Assembly (NCBI GenBank): GCA_014729315.1
Contig: WJKD01000639.1
Location: forward strand, 1 to 7,815
Origin: Promethearchaeota archaeon
Lineage (GTDB): Archaea; Asgardarchaeota; Lokiarchaeia; Sigynarchaeales; SOKP01
DNA: 7,815 nt
Direction of reading: 5' to 3'
Position numbers and translations under genes: made by a program. Under the pieces are notes generated by a model that saw only the letters and a list, made by a program, of their open reading frames with translations, was not told the DNA's origin and searched no databases. Numbering within the stretch: the first letter of the stretch is position 1; every line of letters begins with the position of its first letter. Positions 1-6,672 of this stretch are shown here, piece by piece.

Positions 1-1
1 C

Positions 2-118
2 TTCACGATTTTCAACTTTTTCGAATAATATCTTCGTAATATTCTGATTTTTATAAAATTTCAGTGCTATTTGTGGTAGAATATCTCTAATGGTTTTGAA
101 AGGGATTTTTATAATGAT
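2..118 (-). other. Possible 5' part of a minus-strand gene, no ordinary start codon
   Basis: Read on the minus strand, this stretch is open for 39 codons from just after an in-frame TAA to the window edge. It encodes a mixed, helical-looking peptide that includes IRDILPQIALKFYKNQ. The other minus frames and all three plus frames are broken by stops here. The composition looks like coding sequence, but no ATG, GTG or TTG lies in the frame, so the start is either non-standard or the frame is accidental. A symmetric TATA-like stretch (tttaaata, 118-125) just upstream could serve a divergent promoter shared with the gene starting at 178. I do not recognise the product. Confidence 0.25.
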
Positions 119-125
119 TTAAATA
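118..125 (+). promoter_or_regulatory. TATA-like box for the 178-810 gene
   Basis: The sequence tttaaata fits an archaeal TATA box. A start site about 25 bases downstream, near 150, would give a leader of roughly 28 nt that carries the GGGAG ribosome-binding site before ATG 178. A second TATA-like stretch, tttataaa at 142-149, would place transcription start after that site and so fits less well. Confidence 0.35.
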
Positions 126-164
126 TAGTGACTATGTACTCTTTATAAAGGTGTTTGATTTTTC

Positions 165-169
165 GGGAG
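165..169 (+). promoter_or_regulatory. Shine-Dalgarno GGGAG that decides the start at 178
   Basis: GGGAG ends 8 bases before ATG 178, good spacing for ribosome binding. The in-frame GTG at 151 has no comparable site upstream, so the ATG is preferred. Confidence 0.5.
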
Positions 170-177
170 TTTTTTGG

Positions 178-810
178 ATGAAAAGTGAGCGAGAACGATT
201 ACATTTAGCAACGAATTGTCTGGTGGAACAGCAATTCTATAAAGTGGGAAGAGATATTATTGTCGGTCGTACGCCCAGCGTGAGCGTAAAAATCAGTAAA
301 TCCGGTCAAATCGTAAAGAAATTTAAAGATTTATTTTTGGATAATCTTGATTTTTTCTTGAAAGGAAAATATTTCAACTTTTTACAGCCATTTAAAAAAA
401 TTAAAGGCTTAAACGATGCTCAAATTCAAGATATTAGCGAGGAATTAGACCAAAAATTTAACGAATTACAAGATTCTATTGACGAAATCGTTGTGATTTA
501 CACAATCGTGACCAGCGTAATTATATCAAGAATTCGGGACCTTCATTTCAACGAATCAATAGAAGAAATTAAAAAAAGAACGAAGAAAAAGGTAAAATCA
601 CTTTCCAAGATTGAAATACAAGATCAGTTAAACCAATTGTTTATGGTTAACGACGATAACATTTCAATTTTGTATAATTTATCATATTTAGATGCTCTCG
701 CCGAGTCGTTTAACTACAATAAAGTAGCTAAAATTTGTAAAATCCAAAAAGGAAAATACATTAATCGCGTAGTAAAAAAAATTATAGCTTCTAAAAAAAA
801 GAAGAAATAA
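178..810 (+). CDS. Hypothetical basic protein, 210 aa
   Basis: I do not recognise this protein. The ATG at 178 is chosen because GGGAG (165-169) sits 8 bases upstream; an in-frame GTG at 151 would add nine residues. The N-terminal half mixes short hydrophobic and charged stretches that could form a small alpha/beta unit (GRDIIVGRTPSVSVKIS, about residues 24-40). It is followed by an acidic helical stretch around residues 78-103. A short hydrophobic run (IVVIYTIVTSVII, about 104-116) is only 13 residues and ends in an arginine-rich turn, so it is more likely a buried helix than a sure membrane span. The rest is lysine-rich, with a KKRTKKKVK cluster and a terminal run of five lysines, which suggests contact with nucleic acid or lipid head groups. 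No signal peptide or catalytic motif is visible. It stands alone and converges on the 897-1847 gene. Confidence 0.7.
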   Translation: MKSERERLHLATNCLVEQQFYKVGRDIIVGRTPSVSVKISKSGQIVKKFKDLFLDNLDFFLKGKYFNFLQPFKKIKGLNDAQIQDISEELDQKFNELQDSIDEIVVIYTIVTSVIISRIRDLHFNESIEEIKKRTKKKVKSLSKIEIQDQLNQLFMVNDDNISILYNLSYLDALAESFNYNKVAKICKIQKGKYINRVVKKIIASKKKKK

Positions 811-851
811 GATATTTGCATTAAAAATTCTTTGTGCTTAAATGAATCTTG

Positions 852-890
852 AGTATCCAATAGGAGTGTGGATATTATTCTAAGATTTTT
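852..890 (+). terminator. Hairpin plus T-run between convergent genes
   Basis: TATCCA (854-859) pairs with TGGATA (869-874) around a 9-nt loop. One A-T and one G-U pair extend it to an 8-bp stem (852-876). A T-rich tail with five Ts follows at 886-890. A second small palindrome, AAGATTT/AAATCTT (882-897), overlaps the stop of the minus-strand gene. Placement between two convergent stops fits a terminator, but the stem is short and AT-rich. Confidence 0.35.
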
Positions 891-896
891 AAATCT

Positions 897-1847
897 TTAT
901 TCTAAGTAGAACTCGATATCATCTTTCATGGATACTATTTCTGAGATGTTTTGAGAGAATTCCTCGTTAGTAATTTCCTCTTTCTCAATTAAGGACTTAG
1001 CTAATGCGTAATATTTCTTCCAATTCTCTGAATCTACAAGACTTTTTAACTTTGTACTGAAAGAATATAAATTCAAATAGAGATCTTTGTAATCTCCGTC
1101 AATTAATTTCTTACCTCCAATGTGATCTACCGTTTGACTCAGAGACGCCTTAATTCTCTCTAAGTAATATTTTAACTTAATTTTTTTATCATTTATTTCG
1201 TCCTTGATTTGTTTGATATCTTTTTGATATTGAACAAAACTTTTATTATCTTTTAAAAGCTCCGATATTTCTAATAATCTTTTGGTAATCTTCAGTTTTG
1301 TAAGAGAAATTTCTGTGTTTAATTGGTTGACCAAATTTTCTTTCTCATCTAATAAATCTTTTCTTTCTTCTGGGCTTAAATCCTTCTTTTTAGACCAAAT
1401 CGATTCTAAAATTTTAACTTGATCTTTTATTAACGAGTCCTCCTTTACCAATTTCCTGTTTGCATAGATGATTTGAGTTATTGGTCCGTCTAACTCTCGA
1501 AACTTTTTCGAAACTGCGATACTACCCTCAAAGAGGTTCTTAAAACTTAAAACTGATTTTATTATTTTAGGAATAATCTTGTGGACTAATTTTTCGTCTT
1601 CTTTATCAGCTATTAAAACCAAATCAGCGTCTATTTGTTCAATATTAGTAATCACGACGGTATAATCGCCAAGCTCAATTGCTCGTAATTCCTTGGATCC
1701 ACTAAGGACAAGCTCAGAAATAAAGGATTGGAGGGCAGAAAAAAAAGCGCTGAACATTTCTAAATTACCATTGCTTACATCCGATAAATTTTTCTCGTAA
1801 ATAGGAATTCCGGATTTATGTTGGTATAAGAAGAGGGAGTATAACAT
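897..1847 (-). CDS. Longin/roadblock-like N-terminus with C-terminal coiled coil, 316 aa
   Basis: The protein opens with a beta-strand and turn pattern (LYSLFLYQHKSGIPIYEK) followed by a helix (FSAFFSALQSFISELV, about residues 34-49). Two strands follow, around RAIELGDYTVVITNI (55-69) and ADLVLIADKEDE (74-85), then a helix. This is the strand-strand-helix-strand-strand-helix order of longin and roadblock/LC7 domains, and it resembles proteins abundant in Asgard archaea, where they are thought to act with small Ras-like GTPases. From about residue 135 to 245 the chain is charged and heptad-like (EERKDLLDEKENLVNQL, KDIKQIKDEINDKK), indicating a long coiled coil. A short helical tail follows. 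No signal peptide or membrane segment is seen, so it is probably cytosolic or peripherally membrane-associated. ATG 1847 places the first strand right at the N-terminus, as expected for a longin. There is no clear Shine-Dalgarno. Domain assignment is by pattern and memory only. Confidence 0.72.
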   Translation of the reverse strand: MLYSLFLYQHKSGIPIYEKNLSDVSNGNLEMFSAFFSALQSFISELVLSGSKELRAIELGDYTVVITNIEQIDADLVLIADKEDEKLVHKIIPKIIKSVLSFKNLFEGSIAVSKKFRELDGPITQIIYANRKLVKEDSLIKDQVKILESIWSKKKDLSPEERKDLLDEKENLVNQLNTEISLTKLKITKRLLEISELLKDNKSFVQYQKDIKQIKDEINDKKIKLKYYLERIKASLSQTVDHIGGKKLIDGDYKDLYLNLYSFSTKLKSLVDSENWKKYYALAKSLIEKEEITNEEFSQNISEIVSMKDDIEFYLE

Positions 1848-1923
1848 TTAGATTCGCTTCTTTATAGTTTGATTCGGCTTTATTCGTTTCTAATTATTTC
1901 TGGCTGGGTTTAATTAATTTATT

Positions 1924-1952
1924 ATAGAATATATATTATGAATATATTCTAT
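1924..1952. repeat. Perfect 11-bp inverted repeat, possible operator
   Basis: ATAGAATATAT (1924-1934) and its exact complement ATATATTCTAT (1942-1952) flank a 7-base spacer. The repeat sits about 80 bp upstream of the longin-like start and about 185 bp upstream of the CoA-transferase start. A dyad of this size suits a dimeric regulator. As RNA it would form a hairpin followed by a T-run (1952-1956). High A+T raises the chance of accidental dyads. Confidence 0.4.
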
Positions 1953-2082
1953 TTTTACTATTTTTACATATTTATTTATTTTTATCTTTAATAACCGTTT
2001 AATTTTTTCAAATTTCCAATTAAAACAATCAAAAGTTGTTCAATTTCCGGTAGTTCAAGTTTACCAATATGTTATGGAGATT

Positions 2083-2090
2083 ATATTTAA
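2083..2090 (+). promoter_or_regulatory. TATA box of the CoA-transferase/GNAT gene
   Basis: The sequence atatttaa is centred near 2086, which predicts transcription start near 2113. That is immediately before ATG 2114, the start of a 9-codon upstream reading frame, and about 24 bases before the TTG/GTG start of the large gene. Confidence 0.4.
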
Positions 2091-2113
2091 AATCGTTAAA
2101 ATCTTTAAGTGAA

Positions 2114-2143
2114 ATGACTATCGTAAAAATACTAGATTGGTGA
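2114..2143 (+). other. Nine-codon upstream reading frame (MTIVKILDW)
   Basis: ATG 2114 lies at the predicted transcription start, as in leaderless archaeal genes. It opens a frame of nine codons that ends at TGA 2141-2143. That stop overlaps the GTG at 2140 of the following large gene (GTGA). It could be a leader peptide that couples translation, an accident, or the sign of a frameshift near the N-terminus of the large gene. Confidence 0.3.
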
Positions 2144-4050
2144 TTAATCTGACTGATAAAAATTGCGATGATATAACAACTAAGTTACAAAAATATAGTA
2201 ATAAGCAGGTAACAATAGAGCAAGCTATTAGGGACTTTATCGAACCGGGTGATAGGATCTTCATCGATTCGGGCTGTGCTGAACCTATTGATCTGACTAA
2301 AAAATTGATAGAACTTGGTCCAGAATTGCCGGATGTAGAAATCCTTCATTTCTTAAGTCTAAGCGATCTTGACTATTATAGGAAAGTAGGAGAAGGGATA
2401 GAGGACCTCTACAGGCATAACGCTTTTTTCATAGGAAAATCGTTGCGAAAATATATAAAAGCAGGTCAAGCAGACTACACGCCAATGTTGTTATCAGAGA
2501 TTCCAAGACTATTCAAATTGGGTCAGATGCATTTAGAAACTGCGTTGATACAAGTGAGTCCTCCAGACAAATACGGTTTTTGTAGCTATGGTATTAATGT
2601 GGATATAGTGAAACCTATTGCTGAAGCCGCAGAATATGTGGTAGCTGAAATCAATCCCTATATGCCTCGGAGTTTAGGAGATTCTTTTATTCATATTAAG
2701 GATATTGACGGTTATGTTATTTCTGATCACAATGTAATTGAATTTTCGTATGGAGAACCCGACGAAGATGCAAAGAAAATAGGAAAATTCGTTGCTTCTT
2801 TAGTTGAAGACGAATCAACTATACAGATGGGCATTGGACAGATACCAAACGCAGTGACCGAAGAATTAGTTGACAAAAAAGATTTAGGGATTCATAGCGA
2901 AGTGTTTTCAGATGGAATTGTGGATCTTGTAGAAAAAGGAGTAGTTACATGTAAAAAGAAAACAATTCATAAGGATAAAATTATTTGTTCGTTTGTGATG
3001 GGGACTCGTAGACTTTACGACTTCGTAGATGACAATCCTATGGTGGAATTTCATCCTTGCGATTATTGTAATGACCCCTTTATTATAAGTCAGAATAAAA
3101 GGCAAGTTGCAATCAATGCCGCTCTTTCTGTTGATTTGACCGGTCAAGTAAACGCAGATTCTCTTGGTCATCAATTCTATTCGGGTATAGGCGGGCAAGT
3201 AGATTTTGTAAGAGGTGCTGGACGAGCAAAAGAGGGAAAGCCAATTATGGTGCTACCAAGTACAGCAACTTTAAAGGATGGGACGGTTGTCTCTAGAATT
3301 GTGCCTTATCTTCAACCTGGCTCGGGGGTTGTAATTACACGCGGAGATGTTCATTATGTCGTAACCGAATGGGGTATTGCTTATCTTTACGGCAAAAGTG
3401 TGAGAGAACGCGTACTTCAGATGATTAATATAGCCCATCCCGATTTTAGAGATGAACTTTTGGAACACGCGAAAGAATGGAATTATGTCTATTCTGACCA
3501 AAAGTTGCCAAAATCTATAGACGGAAGAATTAGTTTATATCCAGAGAAATATGAAACTAGCTTCAAGGTTAAAGACGGAAAAACGATTAAAATTCGACCT
3601 GTACGCCCCACAGACGAAAGGATGATTCAAGAGCTTCATTATTCTTTAGATAAAAAAGATAGATATTACAGATTTTTTGCTCCAGTTCAAGACTTTCGTC
3701 ATAAAAAAATGCAACCTCTCGTCAACATCGATTATTCTACAGACATGATTCTTGTTGGAGAACAAAACGACGAAATTATTGCATTAGGAGCAGTTTTTAA
3801 AACCACAAATCCTTCCTTAGGAGAGATCGCGTTTATTGTCCATAGAGATTGGCGGGGACTTGGAATAACAAAATTCTTGTTGGATTATTTAGTGAAAATC
3901 GCACGAGAATTGAATTATAAATCGTTAGGAGGCACAATATTATTGGAAAATAAACCTATGCTTCACATTATAGATAACGCCGATTATCCATTAACCTTGA
4001 AAAAAATTGAAGGGGGAGTTACGGAATTTGTTATGGATATTACCAAGTAA
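2137..4050 (+). CDS. Bifunctional acetyl-CoA hydrolase/CoA-transferase and GNAT acetyltransferase, 637 aa
   Basis: Residues about 20-440 form a type-I CoA-transferase of the acetyl-CoA hydrolase/4-hydroxybutyrate CoA-transferase family, which moves CoA between short-chain acids in the cytosol. The N-terminal PGDRIFIDSGCAEP stretch is typical. The GIGQIPNAV loop (232-240) is followed by HSEVFSDG, whose Glu255 aligns with the glutamate that forms the acyl-glutamyl/CoA intermediate. SGIGGQVDF (349-357) and VVTEWGIAYLYGKSVRER (from about 408) complete the family signature. From about 482 to the end lies a GNAT domain that begins IRPVRPTD and carries an acetyl-CoA loop, RDWRGLGITKF (570-580). It resembles the GNAT domain of Pat-type protein acetyltransferases. 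This fusion is a known architecture. The start is TTG 2137 or GTG 2140; neither has a clear ribosome-binding site. The substrate acid cannot be told from sequence. Confidence 0.9.
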   Translation: MVINLTDKNCDDITTKLQKYSNKQVTIEQAIRDFIEPGDRIFIDSGCAEPIDLTKKLIELGPELPDVEILHFLSLSDLDYYRKVGEGIEDLYRHNAFFIGKSLRKYIKAGQADYTPMLLSEIPRLFKLGQMHLETALIQVSPPDKYGFCSYGINVDIVKPIAEAAEYVVAEINPYMPRSLGDSFIHIKDIDGYVISDHNVIEFSYGEPDEDAKKIGKFVASLVEDESTIQMGIGQIPNAVTEELVDKKDLGIHSEVFSDGIVDLVEKGVVTCKKKTIHKDKIICSFVMGTRRLYDFVDDNPMVEFHPCDYCNDPFIISQNKRQVAINAALSVDLTGQVNADSLGHQFYSGIGGQVDFVRGAGRAKEGKPIMVLPSTATLKDGTVVSRIVPYLQPGSGVVITRGDVHYVVTEWGIAYLYGKSVRERVLQMINIAHPDFRDELLEHAKEWNYVYSDQKLPKSIDGRISLYPEKYETSFKVKDGKTIKIRPVRPTDERMIQELHYSLDKKDRYYRFFAPVQDFRHKKMQPLVNIDYSTDMILVGEQNDEIIALGAVFKTTNPSLGEIAFIVHRDWRGLGITKFLLDYLVKIARELNYKSLGGTILLENKPMLHIIDNADYPLTLKKIEGGVTEFVMDITK

Positions 4051-4072
4051 TATATTTGAAGATTTAAAAGCT

Positions 4073-4089
4073 GATTTTTGATTTATTTA
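4073..4089 (+). terminator. T-rich tract after the CoA-transferase gene
   Basis: A T-rich stretch (gatttttgatttattta) begins about 20 bases after the stop. Archaeal transcription often ends at such U-tracts without a hairpin. No convincing stem precedes it. Confidence 0.25.
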
Positions 4090-4155
4090 CAAACTATAAC
4101 AATCTTATTTTAATAAAATCTCATTCTTAACTTCTTCATCTAAAAGTGCTTTGTG

Positions 4156-4166
4156 TTTTTAAAAAA
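4156..4166 (+). promoter_or_regulatory. TATA-like box for the photolyase-rudS operon
   Basis: The run tttttaaaaaa is centred about 25 bases before ATG 4185, which would make the mRNA leaderless or nearly so. An AAGGA at 4165-4169 is 15 bases from the ATG, too far for a good Shine-Dalgarno. Confidence 0.35.
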
Positions 4167-4184
4167 GGAATTTTTTTTGAGTAA

Positions 4185-5531
4185 ATGAAAAAAGAAAGAA
4201 TCCGGGTTCTACAAAAAGGTAAGGAAAAAAAAGGTCCTATACTTTATTGGATGAGCAGAGATCAGAGGGTTAACGATAACTGGGCTTTGATCCACGCTCA
4301 GCAGATTGCATTAACTCGCAAAGAACCCTTTCTTGTTATCTTCTTCCTAATGGCTGAATTCTTAGGAGCTATGATGCGACAATATGATTTTTTTTTGTCT
4401 GGATTACAAGAAATAAGTAAAGAATTAGAAAAACTCAATATTCCATTCATCATAGTGGAAGGTACACCTCAAGACAAAATACCTAGAGTTATCGAAAAGT
4501 ACAATATTTCTCAAATTATCTGTGATTTCTCACCCTTAAAGATTAAAAAAGATTGGCTAAACGGTATTACGAAGAAACTTGATATTCCGATTGCCGAGGT
4601 TGACGCACATAATATCATTCCATGTTGGAAAGCATCAAATAAGAAAGAATACGCTGCGTATACTTTGCGCCCTAAAATAAAAAAATTACTACCGAAGTAT
4701 TTGGATTCTTTCCCAGACATAAAACCACATCCGATTAGAGTTAATTATGATGTCCCAAGTATCGATTTTCGTAAACTTAAGTCGTTTCTTAAAGTCGATA
4801 AATCGATTAATAAAATAAAATGGCTAAGTCCCGGCGAAGACGCTGCCCACAGGGTTTTAGACATTTTTCTCAAAACTAAATTCCGAGACTATAGAATGAA
4901 ACGGAATGATCCGAATGAAGACGCTACTTCGAATCTATCACCATATCTCCACTTTGGACAGATATCAGCACAAAGAATAGTGCTCGAATGCCAGGAAATA
5001 AATCCCATTTCAAATTTAAAAGGAACTTTTTATGATGAAATTATTGTAAGACGGGAATTATCAGATAATTATTGCTTTTACGAGTCAAACTACGACTCTT
5101 TTGAGGGCTTCCCCAATTGGGCTCAAAAAACGTTAAAAAAACACAAAACTGACAAGAGGGAGTATCTCTACAATCTTAAGGAATTTGAACGCGCTAAAAC
5201 TCACGATAATGCTTGGAATGCAGCACAAAATCAAATGGTAAAGACTGGTAAAATGCATGGATACATGAGGATGTATTGGGCTAAAAAAATACTTGAATGG
5301 ACGGAAACTTCGAATGAAGCGATGAGGATTGCTATTGCTTTGAACGACAAATACGAATTAGATGGAAGAGACCCAAATGGCTACACAGGTATCGCATGGA
5401 GTATAGGTGGCGTTCACGATAGAGCGTGGAATGAAAGAAAAATATTTGGAAAAGTTAGATATATGTCTTTCCAAGGATTAAAAAGAAAGTTCGACATAAA
5501 TCAATATATAGATAAATATGCAGATATATGA
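4185..5531 (+). CDS. phr: Class II CPD photolyase, 448 aa
   Basis: This flavoenzyme uses blue or near-UV light to split cyclobutane pyrimidine dimers in DNA. The N-terminal Rossmann-like domain has the class II signature GPILYWMSRDQRVNDNWAL and the VDAHNIIPCWKAS segment (about residues 139-150). The helical FAD-binding half carries SPYLHFGQISAQR, DEIIVRRELSDNYC and, near the C-terminus, LDGRDPNGYTGIAWSIGG and HDRAWNERKIFGKVRYM. Trp344, Trp365 and Trp372 are spaced 21 and 7 apart, matching from memory the electron-transfer triad W360/W381/W388 of the Methanosarcina mazei class II enzyme. The length is normal for the class. An in-frame TAA directly precedes ATG 4185, which fixes the start. The gene is followed after 14 bases by a RudS-type gene, so the two are probably one operon. 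Confidence 0.95.
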   Translation: MKKERIRVLQKGKEKKGPILYWMSRDQRVNDNWALIHAQQIALTRKEPFLVIFFLMAEFLGAMMRQYDFFLSGLQEISKELEKLNIPFIIVEGTPQDKIPRVIEKYNISQIICDFSPLKIKKDWLNGITKKLDIPIAEVDAHNIIPCWKASNKKEYAAYTLRPKIKKLLPKYLDSFPDIKPHPIRVNYDVPSIDFRKLKSFLKVDKSINKIKWLSPGEDAAHRVLDIFLKTKFRDYRMKRNDPNEDATSNLSPYLHFGQISAQRIVLECQEINPISNLKGTFYDEIIVRRELSDNYCFYESNYDSFEGFPNWAQKTLKKHKTDKREYLYNLKEFERAKTHDNAWNAAQNQMVKTGKMHGYMRMYWAKKILEWTETSNEAMRIAIALNDKYELDGRDPNGYTGIAWSIGGVHDRAWNERKIFGKVRYMSFQGLKRKFDINQYIDKYADI

Positions 5532-5533
5532 AA

Positions 5534-5540
5534 AAGTGAT
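5534..5540 (+). promoter_or_regulatory. Shine-Dalgarno that decides the rudS start
   Basis: AAGTGAT matches six of seven bases of the archaeal consensus AGGTGAT and lies 5 bases before ATG 5546. It overlaps the in-frame TTG at 5540, which is therefore a poor start. It falls in the 14-base gap after the photolyase stop. Confidence 0.5.
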
Positions 5541-5545
5541 TGAAA

Positions 5546-6538
5546 ATGAATGAATTTCCTAAACCTATAGTTATTATAAGTAAATGTATTGAATTCGAGT
5601 TTTGTCGATGGAACGGAATGATTATTAAAAGTCCTTTTGTAAAAATTTTGAAAAAGTTTGTCGATTTCCGGCCGGTTTGCGCAGAAGTTGAAATTGGATT
5701 GGGTGTACCTCGAGATCCCGTGAGATTGGTTTTGAAAAATGACGAGTTGAGAATGATCCAACCAAAATCGATGAACGATTATACCTCAAAAATGAAGAAT
5801 TTCTCAAATAGATTTTTAGATTCGCTTGATTTGGTGGACGGATTTCTATTAAAATCCGATTCCCCCTCGTGTGGTATTTTACACACTAAACATTACCAAT
5901 CTGCAGAGAGAGGTGCCCCCACTCTCGCTAGAGGTCCAGGTCTTTTCGGGAAGGCTGTGCTTGAAAGATTCCCAAAAAAAGCGATAGAATCAGAAGGCAG
6001 ATTAACTAACTTCAGAATTAGAGAACACTGGCTAAATAAGTTGTATTGTCTTGCAGATTTTAGAATAGTAAAAAGTTCAGATTCCATGTATGAATTGGTT
6101 AAATTTCATACTAAAAATAAATTTCGATTTATGGCTTATCAACAGCATATAATGAGAGAAATGGGTAAAATTGTTGCGAACCCAAATAAATCGAGCTTTG
6201 AAGAGATTGTTAGAGTGTACGAGGATAAACTTAACACCTTATTAAATCATCCACCAGCTTATACAGCCCATATTAATGCTATGATGCACGCATTAGGTTA
6301 TTTTAAAAACAAATTATCTTCGGAGGAGAAAGCTTTTTTTCTAGACGAATTGGAAAAATATAGAGCTGGATGGATTCCTTTATTTATCCTTATAAACCTA
6401 ATAAACTCTTGGATCATTAGGTTTGACGAAGAATACCTTGAGGAACAGACCTATTTTAATCCATACCCTGAAAAACTTATGAATTTCGATTTAAGGGACT
6501 CGTGGAGAGGAAGAAGTTATTGGAATAAAACCAAATAA
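5546..6538 (+). CDS. rudS: DUF523-DUF1722 protein, RudS-type tRNA 4-thiouridine desulfidase, 330 aa
   Basis: Residues about 7-150 form a DUF523 (TudS thiouracil desulfidase) domain. Three cysteines sit where the family binds a [4Fe-4S] cluster: Cys14 (IISKC), Cys45 (RPVCAEVEIGLGVPR) and Cys109 (SDSPSCG). EGRLTNFRIREHWL links it to a DUF1722 (YbgA-like) helical domain from about 181 (ELVKFHTKNKFRFMAYQQH) to 300. The same fusion in bacteria, RudS, converts s4U in tRNA back to uridine, with DUF1722 contacting tRNA; s4U is the main near-UV chromophore of tRNA. The usual CPE after the second cysteine is CAE here. ATG 5546 is preferred over TTG 5540 because of its ribosome-binding site. Lying 14 bases after a photolyase gene, it is probably co-transcribed as part of a light response. 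In E. coli, ybgA (DUF1722 alone) also adjoins the photolyase gene. Whether this archaeon makes s4U is unknown. Confidence 0.88.
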   Translation: MNEFPKPIVIISKCIEFEFCRWNGMIIKSPFVKILKKFVDFRPVCAEVEIGLGVPRDPVRLVLKNDELRMIQPKSMNDYTSKMKNFSNRFLDSLDLVDGFLLKSDSPSCGILHTKHYQSAERGAPTLARGPGLFGKAVLERFPKKAIESEGRLTNFRIREHWLNKLYCLADFRIVKSSDSMYELVKFHTKNKFRFMAYQQHIMREMGKIVANPNKSSFEEIVRVYEDKLNTLLNHPPAYTAHINAMMHALGYFKNKLSSEEKAFFLDELEKYRAGWIPLFILINLINSWIIRFDEEYLEEQTYFNPYPEKLMNFDLRDSWRGRSYWNKTK

Positions 6539-6556
6539 CGATTATAAAATATTTTC

Positions 6557-6586
6557 GTTAAACTCAAAAGAAGTTTAATATTTTTT
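6557..6586 (+). terminator. Hairpin and T-tract ending the photolyase-rudS operon
   Basis: TTAAACT (6558-6564) pairs with AGTTTAA (6572-6578) around a 7-nt loop, with one extra G-U pair (6557/6579). Six Ts follow at once (6581-6586). It begins 18 bases after the rudS stop and separates that operon from the glycosylase gene. Confidence 0.55.
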
Positions 6587-6639
6587 ACCTACATAGTCTT
6601 AACAAGGTGTAAGATATTTTAATCTCGGAGTTTCATAAA

Positions 6640-6648
6640 TTATTTAAA
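6640..6648 (+). promoter_or_regulatory. TATA-like box for the glycosylase gene
   Basis: The sequence ttatttaaa is centred near 6644 and predicts transcription start around 6671. That would leave a leaderless mRNA beginning near the ATA codon at 6673. An alternative, atatttta at 6614-6621, would give a leader containing a GGAG at 6627-6630. Confidence 0.3.
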
Positions 6649-6672
6649 AAAAATGGGCTAAATAAAGATAAT

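Larger units (their letters stand above)
1848..2136. other. Divergent intergenic regulatory region
   Basis: This AT-rich gap separates the minus-strand longin-like gene from the plus-strand CoA-transferase gene, so it must hold both promoters. It contains an 11-bp inverted repeat (1924-1952), two tandem CTATTTTTA units (1949-1966), two AATTTCC direct repeats about 31 bp apart (near 2011 and 2042), and the plus-strand TATA box. No stable RNA gene or longer reading frame is evident. Confidence 0.5.

Noticed and set aside
151..177. GTG 151 as start of the first gene
   Set aside because: It has no ribosome-binding site, while ATG 178 has GGGAG 8 bases upstream.
1861..1867. CTATAAA (minus strand) as TATA box of the longin-like gene
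   Set aside because: It is only about 17 bases from the ATG, which would put transcription start inside the coding region.
1949..1966. Tandem CTATTTTTA units as a CRISPR or larger repeat array
   Set aside because: There are only two short AT-rich copies with no spacers or cas genes.
2908..3198. Minus-strand open frame of 96 codons
   Set aside because: It lies entirely opposite the conserved CoA-transferase core and shows no family-like sequence.
6646..6653. A8 homopolymer as a frameshift hiding the glycosylase start
   Set aside because: Neither alternative frame upstream offers an ATG, GTG or TTG before a stop, so an indel here would not restore a start.
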